From Bacteroidota bacterium (GTDB lineage Bacteria; Bacteroidota; Bacteroidia; Flavobacteriales; Weeksellaceae), in the NCBI GenBank assembly GCA_023419095.1, contig JAEZYN010000091.1, positions 1 to 18,341 on the forward strand: a DNA stretch of 18,341 nucleotides, in the 5' to 3' direction. Shown here in pieces: positions 13,970 to 18,341 of this stretch. The notes beneath the pieces were generated by a model. It did not search any database. It had not been told where the DNA came from and worked only from the letters and a program-made list of their open reading frames with translations. The translations under genes were made by a program, and so were the position numbers. Numbering within the stretch: the first letter of the stretch is position 1; each line of letters opens with the position of its first letter.

Positions 13970-14965
13970 CTAAAAATTTGGGTATTCTATTCCCAATCCT
14001 GGATTTTCCGACCGGACGAGGCGGCCATTTTCAACAAAACTGCCGCGCGCAAAGTCATTTGAAATTAAATTTGCGCCGTCCAGATCTGCAAAATCACACA
14101 AAGCGGCGACCGCAATGCCCGCCGAGATGCCCACTGAAGACTCGGTCATACAGCCGATCATCACTTTCAGTCCCAATCTTTTGGCGGCGGAAATCTGTTC
14201 AAGCGCCGGCGTGAGTCCTCCGCATTTCATAAGTTTGAGATTTACCGCAGAATAATACGGCTGCAGTCTTTCGAGATCTTTTTGATTTTGAAAATCCTCA
14301 TCAGCCATCCAAAGCACATTGCTATTTTTGTTTAATACATCATATTTTCCAACCGGTTGGGGCTGTTCAATATAAAGCAATTCCCGTGCAGCGCTTATTT
14401 GCTCGAGTTGTGCACAATCTTCACGTGAGAAAGTGGTGTTCGCATCAATTGCAATATTTTTGCCCGATTCTAATAAGTTTAAAATATGCTTAAGATCAAA
14501 AGTATCGAATTTCACTTTAAAACTGTTCCAGGAACTGCCCGCCATCGCTTGCATTTGCACATCCTCAGGTGCAATGCTGATCGTAAGTGTTGATTCGGGC
14601 ATTTTTAAACCTAAACCATTAAGTTCCGCAAAAGACTTTTGCTGCAACTTGCCGTACAGGTCCCAATAAGCGCAATCAAGAGCGGAAAGCAGGAACGAAT
14701 CGGTTATAGTCGCGGATATGATTGCGTAAAATTCCTTCGGATGTTTGACATCAAGTGTTTCGATGATTACTTTAACGTTTTGAAGTTTCTGCTCAAATGC
14801 ATCGAGGCTGATGCCATAATAATCTATCAGTACACACTCACCAAAGCCTTGTATTGCGTTGTGAGAAAGGCGAACGATCAGGCTTTCGCGCCGGGTATAG
14901 CTACCGTACGAAATGGTAAAAGGTTCTTTTAAAATAAGTTTTTCGCGTTTCCAGGAAAGTTCCAT
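13970..14965 (-). CDS. Dipeptide (L-Ala-D/L-Glu) epimerase, enolase superfamily
   Basis: Enolase-superfamily enzyme that probably epimerises L-Ala-D-Glu from recycled peptidoglycan, allowing the peptide to be used. The 331-residue product has the capping N-terminal domain (1-120) and a barrel with Lys150-x-Lys152 (FKVKF), metal ligands Asp174 (AIDAN), Glu200 (YIEQP) and Asp222 (MADED), and the second acid/base Lys in LKLMKCGG (244/247). GCMTESSVGI (271-280) and the DLD motif (294-296), which binds the dipeptide amino group, point to dipeptide epimerase rather than muconate cycloisomerase or OSB synthase. The ATG at 14965 is preferred over a TTG two codons upstream. meaB follows after 2 bases. 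Specificity among Ala-Glu and other dipeptides is not settled by sequence. Confidence 0.9.
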   Translation of the reverse strand: MELSWKREKLILKEPFTISYGSYTRRESLIVRLSHNAIQGFGECVLIDYYGISLDAFEQKLQNVKVIIETLDVKHPKEFYAIISATITDSFLLSALDCAYWDLYGKLQQKSFAELNGLGLKMPESTLTISIAPEDVQMQAMAGSSWNSFKVKFDTFDLKHILNLLESGKNIAIDANTTFSREDCAQLEQISAARELLYIEQPQPVGKYDVLNKNSNVLWMADEDFQNQKDLERLQPYYSAVNLKLMKCGGLTPALEQISAAKRLGLKVMIGCMTESSVGISAGIAVAALCDFADLDGANLISNDFARGSFVENGRLVRSENPGLGIEYPNF

Positions 14966-14984
14966 TAACAATGAGGCTACTAAA

Positions 14985-14992
14985 CAAATGTA
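14985..14992 (-). promoter_or_regulatory. Candidate -7 box for the epimerase-meaB pair
   Basis: Minus-strand TACATTTG is a perfect TAnnTTTG box, 20 bases before the ATG at 14965. The -33 region is AT-rich but has no clear TTG. It lies back to back with the plus-strand box at 15005-15012. Confidence 0.42.
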
Positions 14993-15004
14993 AGAGAATT
15001 TTGT

Positions 15005-15012
15005 TATTTTTG
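15005..15012 (+). promoter_or_regulatory. Candidate -7 box for the cytochrome c gene group
   Basis: TATTTTTG fits TAnnTTTG exactly and ends 19 bases before the ATG at 15032. No clear -33 box lies 18-20 bases upstream. It probably drives the run of genes from 15032 to 17425, which is closely spaced and has no internal terminator. Confidence 0.42.
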
Positions 15013-15031
15013 AACTTAAACTACAGCATTA

Positions 15032-15361
15032 ATGACTTCAAAACCAAAAGCAACATCCGAAAAAATCAACAGGACAAATTATTATTTTTTAGCTGCATCT
15101 GCTGCAGCGGTGCTGTTTTTAGCAGCTTGTACGCCGAAACCTGCAGTAACACAAGGTTCAAAAACGTTCAGCGCGGAACATTTAGCCGCTGGAAAAACAA
15201 TTTTCGAGAACTCCTGCGCGCGTTGCCACGCGCTTCCTGAGCCTACCGCACACTCTGCACAGGATTGGGTCGGCATTATGAACTGGATGGCGCCGAAAGC
15301 CAAACTGACGGATGAGCAGCACGCTTTGGTGTATGATTACATAGTTTCCGTAAAAAAATAA
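15032..15361 (+). CDS. Small mono-haem cytochrome c lipoprotein
   Basis: The 109-residue product has a signal peptide with a lipobox LAAC (Cys33), so it is likely anchored on the periplasmic face of a membrane. One haem-binding motif CxxCH is present (Cys62-Ala-Arg-Cys65-His66), with Met83 or Met86 (MNWM) as possible distal haem ligand. The C-terminal helix (LTDEQHALVYDYIV) resembles the last helix of small class I c-type cytochromes. It probably carries electrons in the envelope, but partner and potential cannot be inferred. The next gene starts one base after its stop, implying co-transcription. Similar c-type lipoproteins occur widely in flavobacteria. Confidence 0.85.
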   Translation: MTSKPKATSEKINRTNYYFLAASAAAVLFLAACTPKPAVTQGSKTFSAEHLAAGKTIFENSCARCHALPEPTAHSAQDWVGIMNWMAPKAKLTDEQHALVYDYIVSVKK

Positions 15362-15362
15362 A

Positions 15363-15707
15363 ATGGACCGAAAGCCTGAAATTTCGTGGGAAGATTTTGA
15401 AAAACTGGACATCAGGACGGGCACGATAATTTCGGCAACAGATTTTCCAAAAGCACGAAAACCTGCGTATCAGCTCGAAATTGATTTTGGTCCGCTTGGT
15501 ATTCTTTGGTCTTCCGCACAATTGACCAAGCTTTATACAACGAGCGAACTTACAGGCTCACAGGTCATTGCAGTGGTAAATTTTCCTAAAAAGCAGATCG
15601 CAAATTTCTTTAGTGAATGCTTAATTTTGGGGATATACGGCGAAAATGACGAGGTGACATTATTGACGTCGCTTTCAAATGTGAGCAACGGTCTGAAGAT
15701 CGGCTAA
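15363..15707 (+). CDS. CsaA-like tRNA-binding-domain protein
   Basis: The 114-residue product is a single OB-fold tRNA-binding domain as in CsaA, also found at the end of methionyl-tRNA synthetases. Visible features are the opening WEDFEKLDIRTGTI, KARKPAYQLEIDFG, SSAQLTKLY and FPKKQIANFFSE, then LGIYGE with a short C-terminal hairpin. CsaA proteins are dimeric and were described as secretion-related chaperones; the actual role in this phylum is uncertain. It begins one base after the cytochrome stop, with no Shine-Dalgarno sequence. Length is normal for the family. I leave the symbol blank because function is inferred from the family only. Confidence 0.88.
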   Translation: MDRKPEISWEDFEKLDIRTGTIISATDFPKARKPAYQLEIDFGPLGILWSSAQLTKLYTTSELTGSQVIAVVNFPKKQIANFFSECLILGIYGENDEVTLLTSLSNVSNGLKIG

Positions 15708-15733
15708 CTTGTAAAATTTAAATATAAAACAAA

Positions 15734-16429
15734 GTGATTCAGCACATTCCTTTAGAAAAAGTAATGTTTCTCGACATCGAAACGGTGCCGCAACATGGGA
15801 ACTGGGAGGATCTGGATGAATCCGGCAGATATCTTTGGGATAAAAAAACAAAACCGCAAAGGAAAGATGATCACACTGCGGAAGCTTTCTACGCGGAGCG
15901 TGGTGGCATAATGGCAGAATTCGGGAAGATCGTCTGCATTTCAGTCGGCATGCTAGACAGGAACGATAAACTGCTGATCCGAAGTTTCTACGATGATGAT
16001 GAAAAAGCTCTGCTTGAAGATTTTGGGAAAATTTTTAACAAACCGAAACTTCGCGACGTCATTTTATGCGCACATAACGGAAAGGAATTCGATTTTCCGT
16101 GGATTGCGCGGCGCTTTCTGATCAATGGCCTGCAGCCACCGATGCCTTTTCAGATGTTCGGCAAAAAACCTTGGGAAATTCCGCATCTGGACACGATGGA
16201 ACTTTGGAAGTTCGGCGATTATAAGTCTTATATCTCACTTGAACTTTTGGCTCATGTTTTTGGAATCCCAACACCGAAAGATGATATCGACGGTTCTATG
16301 GTTGCTGCGATCTATCATACCGAAAAAGACTTATTTAGAATAGTTCAATATTGTGAAAAAGATGTCTTAACTTTGGCAAACATTTTCCGCCGCATGAGAC
16401 AGGAAGAGCTTCTTGAAAGGCTCGACTGA
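15734..16429 (+). CDS. Predicted PolB-type 3'-5' exonuclease (DEDDy), GTG start
   Basis: The 231-residue product has the three exonuclease motifs of the DEDDy type: ExoI FLDIETVP (Asp14, Glu16), ExoII NGKEFDFPW (Asp120) and ExoIII with Tyr206-x3-Asp210. All four acidic metal ligands and the tyrosine are present. It matches the stand-alone exonuclease related to the proofreading domain of family B DNA polymerases, common in Bacteroidota; polymerase parts are absent. The GTG at 15734 must be the start: an in-frame stop lies at 15725-15727, and the next ATG (15764) would remove residues just ahead of ExoI. Its nucleic-acid substrate is unknown. It follows the CsaA-like gene by 26 bases. Confidence 0.9.
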   Translation: MIQHIPLEKVMFLDIETVPQHGNWEDLDESGRYLWDKKTKPQRKDDHTAEAFYAERGGIMAEFGKIVCISVGMLDRNDKLLIRSFYDDDEKALLEDFGKIFNKPKLRDVILCAHNGKEFDFPWIARRFLINGLQPPMPFQMFGKKPWEIPHLDTMELWKFGDYKSYISLELLAHVFGIPTPKDDIDGSMVAAIYHTEKDLFRIVQYCEKDVLTLANIFRRMRQEELLERLD

Positions 16430-16456
16430 AACCGCGGCGACAAGAGAGCCAACGCA

Positions 16457-16783
16457 ATGAATTATACAGACGACCAAATTGCCGATATCGGCGAAAATAT
16501 CATTAAGAACTTAAAAACCGTTTACGACCCTGAAATACCGGTTGATATCTACGAACTCGGCTTGATTTACGATGTTCAGATCTCGGAGATTGGTGAAGTG
16601 AAGGTTATCATGACGCTTACAACGCCCAACTGCCCTGTTGCAGAGAGCCTTCCCGCGGAGGTTCGGGAGAAAGTTTCTGGCGTGGAGGGCGTGAAGGAAG
16701 TTGATTTGGAACTTACTTTCGAACCTGCATGGAATAAAGATATGATGAGCGAAGAAGCCCGTTTTGAACTTGGAATGTTCTAA
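16457..16783 (+). CDS. DUF59/MIP18-family Fe-S cluster assembly protein (SufT-like)
   Basis: The 108-residue product is a single DUF59 domain. Hallmarks are DPEIPVDIYELGLIYDV (24-40), the TTPNCP block with Cys59 (the probable metal or thiol site), and the C-terminal helix after FEPAW. Family members (SufT, PaaD-related, eukaryotic MIP18) assist iron-sulphur cluster maturation of target proteins. It is separate from the suf operon, none of which is in the window. It starts 27 bases after the exonuclease stop and 9 bases before the next gene, so it is part of the same transcript. The symbol is left blank since sufT is one of several possible names. Confidence 0.9.
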   Translation: MNYTDDQIADIGENIIKNLKTVYDPEIPVDIYELGLIYDVQISEIGEVKVIMTLTTPNCPVAESLPAEVREKVSGVEGVKEVDLELTFEPAWNKDMMSEEARFELGMF

Positions 16784-16792
16784 AACGTAAAA

Positions 16793-17425
16793 ATGGTAGG
16801 CAGCATCACAAAAACGGTTTTCCTATTCGCATTGTTTGCGTCAACGCTACTGTTTGCGCAGCAGAACGAGGAATTCCGCAGTACAAAAAGATTCTTTGAC
16901 TATCAGCGTGAGATGCTCGGGAAGGAATTTAAAAAGCATCTTGCCCGCGAAAAAGACCCTGAACAAATCGTCCAGGCAAAAAAGGATTATTCCGATTTTA
17001 TGCTGAAGCTGGACAGTATTCAGAATAACGCCTTCATCAACACACTTATCAAAGTAAAAAACCGCGAAGATCTCGACGCTATTGCGACGCTGCCTGAACT
17101 TGAAATTAAGAATCCCGCACGCGAAACACTTAGCGAACAGGCACAGTATCCGGGCGGTTTTGAAAAACTTCGTGTGCAGGTTGCCGATCTTTTTTATCTG
17201 CGTTCGGTGCGTGCGGACGAAAAGCATATCCGCGCTAACGTCCTGTTCATGGTAGAACGCGACGGAAGCATCAGCAACGTACATGCTGAAGGTGACAATT
17301 TCACCTTTAACCGTCAGGCTGAAATTGCCCTGTATCTTCTTCCCGAAAAATTCACTCCCGCGAAGAGTAACGGCAATACTATTCGTTATCGTTTCAGGCT
17401 TCCGCTGGCAATGACATTCGACTAA
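16793..17425 (+). CDS. Secreted protein with TonB C-terminal-like domain
   Basis: The 210-residue product has a signal peptide ending LLFAQ (about residue 22), a mid region (about 25-105) rich in charged helices, and a C-terminal domain (about 118-208) that looks like the TonB C-terminal fold: YPGGFEKLR, LFMVERDGSI, AEGDNFTFN, then FTPAKSNGNTIRYRFRLPL. In TonB this domain binds outer-membrane receptors. Unlike true TonB proteins, it lacks the membrane anchor that stays in the inner membrane and the Pro-rich linker, so it is unlikely to be a working energy transducer with ExbBD. It may be a stand-alone periplasmic variant common in flavobacteria. It begins 9 bases after the DUF59 gene. Confidence 0.75.
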   Translation: MVGSITKTVFLFALFASTLLFAQQNEEFRSTKRFFDYQREMLGKEFKKHLAREKDPEQIVQAKKDYSDFMLKLDSIQNNAFINTLIKVKNREDLDAIATLPELEIKNPARETLSEQAQYPGGFEKLRVQVADLFYLRSVRADEKHIRANVLFMVERDGSISNVHAEGDNFTFNRQAEIALYLLPEKFTPAKSNGNTIRYRFRLPLAMTFD

Positions 17426-17436
17426 AAGTAGTCCGC

Positions 17437-17463
17437 TTGTTCTGGAAAAAATATTTATCTTTC
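17437..17463 (+). promoter_or_regulatory. Candidate promoter for the DUF3575-like gene
   Basis: TTG at 17437-17439, 16 bases of spacer, and TATCTTTC at 17456-17463, one base from TAnnTTTG, 10 bases before the ATG. The spacer is at the short end and the box very near the start, so its use is uncertain. Confidence 0.38.
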
Positions 17464-17473
17464 AAAAAAAATT

Positions 17474-18025
17474 ATGAAGAACATTTTATTCCTGACTGTT
17501 GTACTTACAGCTACAATAAACTTAAAGGCGCAAGAAGAGTCAACAGAATCCGTAAGACAAAACGATATCATGCTCAGCCCAATCGAACTGATTGCAGCCC
17601 CCGCGCTTAACTTTTCATATGAACGGTTGCTGAATGAAAATTCCGGAATTGGAATTAACGGCTTGTTTTATCTGGGCAATGATGGTGGCGATGACTATGA
17701 TCTGACGCAGATTTCGCCCTACTACCGGCTTTATTTTGGAAAAAAATATGCTTCCGGCTTTTTCGTCGAAGGGTTTGCGCCGATTACGATGACCAATGAC
17801 ACCTATTACAGTTATTATGCGGGCCCTGGCTATAGCTATTCAGAAACTCGTGAGGAGAAAAACACAACAATCGGTATCGGTGTTGGTTTTGGCGGAAAGT
17901 GGGTCGCGAGAAAAAACATCATCTTCGAAGCCAGCTTGGGAATTGCACGAAGATTTGGCATGGACGAGAAATATGACTCCTCAATCACAGGTAAAGGAAT
18001 GCTGGGGATCGGATACCGATTTTAA
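17474..18025 (+). CDS. DUF3575-like outer-membrane beta-barrel protein
   Basis: The 183-residue product has a signal peptide (cleavage near LKA|Q, residue 19-20) followed by a small beta-barrel: IMLSPIELIAAPALNFSYERLL resembles the start of DUF3575, then alternating strands (GINGLFYLG, ISPYYRLYFGK, FFVEGFAPI), a loop rich in Tyr, Gly and Ser (about 110-125), and a terminal strand ending GIGYRF, the aromatic end recognised by the BAM complex. The function is unknown; such proteins are frequent in Bacteroidota. A terminator follows 26 bases after the stop, so this gene appears to be a single unit. The family call rests on pattern, not a search. Confidence 0.78.
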   Translation: MKNILFLTVVLTATINLKAQEESTESVRQNDIMLSPIELIAAPALNFSYERLLNENSGIGINGLFYLGNDGGDDYDLTQISPYYRLYFGKKYASGFFVEGFAPITMTNDTYYSYYAGPGYSYSETREEKNTTIGIGVGFGGKWVARKNIIFEASLGIARRFGMDEKYDSSITGKGMLGIGYRF

Positions 18026-18051
18026 AATTAATAATATTTAAAAATTTTACT

Positions 18052-18085
18052 AAGCTTTGGTTCGGACTGAAGCTTTTTTAATTTA
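18052..18085 (+). terminator. Terminator after the DUF3575-like gene
   Basis: Arms AAGCTTTGGT (18052-18061) and ACTGAAGCTT (18066-18075) pair over 10 positions with two G-U pairs, enclosing a TCGG loop, followed by TTTT and AATTT. It lies 26 bases after the stop codon and 19 before the tadA start. Confidence 0.8.
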
Positions 18086-18103
18086 AAATAAAGAAAAAGC
18101 ACC

Positions 18104-18341
18104 ATGTTTAACGACGAATATTACATGAGGATGGCTCTGCAACAGGCGCGGGAAGCCTTTGAACAGGACGAAGTACCCATTGGCTGCGTAGTGGTTTCAA
18201 ACGACAGAGTGATTGCCAAAGCACACAATCTAACGGAAACATTAAACGACGTGACGGCGCACGCGGAAATGCAGGCGATCACCTCCGCAGCCAATTTTCT
18301 GGGCGGAAAATACCTGCAAAACTGTACACTATATGTAACAC
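18104..18341 (+). CDS. tadA: tRNA-specific adenosine deaminase TadA, partial (3' end outside window)
   Basis: The first 79 residues are visible. TadA converts adenosine 34 of tRNA-Arg(ACG) to inosine, an essential reaction. The start MFNDEYYMRMALQQAREA is followed by DEVPIGCVVV (22-31) and the zinc and catalytic motif HAE (His53, Glu55) in TAHAEMQAI; the second motif PCxxC lies beyond the edge. The spacing HAE to the ensuing YLQNCTLYVT matches TadA and not cytidine or guanine deaminases, though the family call on a fragment is slightly weaker. It follows a terminator, so it is likely to have its own promoter, which I could not locate. Confidence 0.88.
   Translation, partial: MFNDEYYMRMALQQAREAFEQDEVPIGCVVVSNDRVIAKAHNLTETLNDVTAHAEMQAITSAANFLGGKYLQNCTLYVT

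Noticed and set aside
1..18341. Search for defence islands, integrases, insertion sequences or CRISPR repeats
   Set aside because: All sizeable frames are housekeeping or envelope genes; no repeat arrays, transposase motifs or terminal inverted repeats were found.

Overview
The window looks like a chromosomal segment of a flavobacterium (Bacteroidota), most likely from the Chryseobacterium/Kaistella group of the Weeksellaceae. The reasons are Bacteroidota-type promoter boxes (TAnnTTTG, sometimes with an upstream TTG or T-run), almost no Shine-Dalgarno sequences, and families typical of the phylum: DUF4251 lipoprotein, DUF3575-like barrel, SurA/PpiD-type foldase and a PolB-type 3'-5' exonuclease. 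Genus assignment is inference; I could not run a search. No mobile elements, CRISPR arrays, tRNA or rRNA genes were seen.

Layout. (1) 1-1136, minus: N-terminal half of a PpiD-like foldase, cut by the window edge. (2) 1137-1373: a divergent control region with a perfect 7-bp inverted repeat just ahead of lon. (3) 1374-3779: lon protease; 3853-4206: a small lipoprotein closed by a strong terminator. (4) 4315-11126, plus: pgi, folD, queE, a polyprenyl-phosphate sugar transferase, mlaE, mlaF and a small outer-membrane barrel, closely spaced or overlapping and ending at a terminator at 11152-11187. (5) 11163-12354, minus: a small membrane/coiled-coil protein and an M48 metalloprotease lipoprotein. 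(6) 12459-12986, plus: a DUF4251 lipoprotein whose stop codon abuts that of convergent meaB. (7) 12987-14965, minus: dipeptide epimerase followed by meaB. (8) 15032-17425, plus: cytochrome c lipoprotein, CsaA-like tRNA-binding-domain protein, 3'-5' exonuclease, DUF59 Fe-S factor and a TonB C-terminal-like protein. (9) 17474-18025: a DUF3575-like outer-membrane protein and terminator. (10) 18104-18341: start of tadA.

Function. Most genes are housekeeping. Two threads stand out. One is envelope quality and lipid asymmetry: PpiD, Lon, MlaE/MlaF with a translationally coupled barrel, the M48 lipoprotease and several small lipoproteins. The other is central metabolism and cofactors: Pgi, FolD, QueE, MeaB and the muropeptide epimerase.

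I found no evidence of an undescribed defence or secretion system. The best leads are modest: the palindrome at lon, the mlaE-mlaF-barrel overlap without an MCE-protein gene, the epimerase-meaB pairing, and promoter boxes lying within or beside terminator hairpins.
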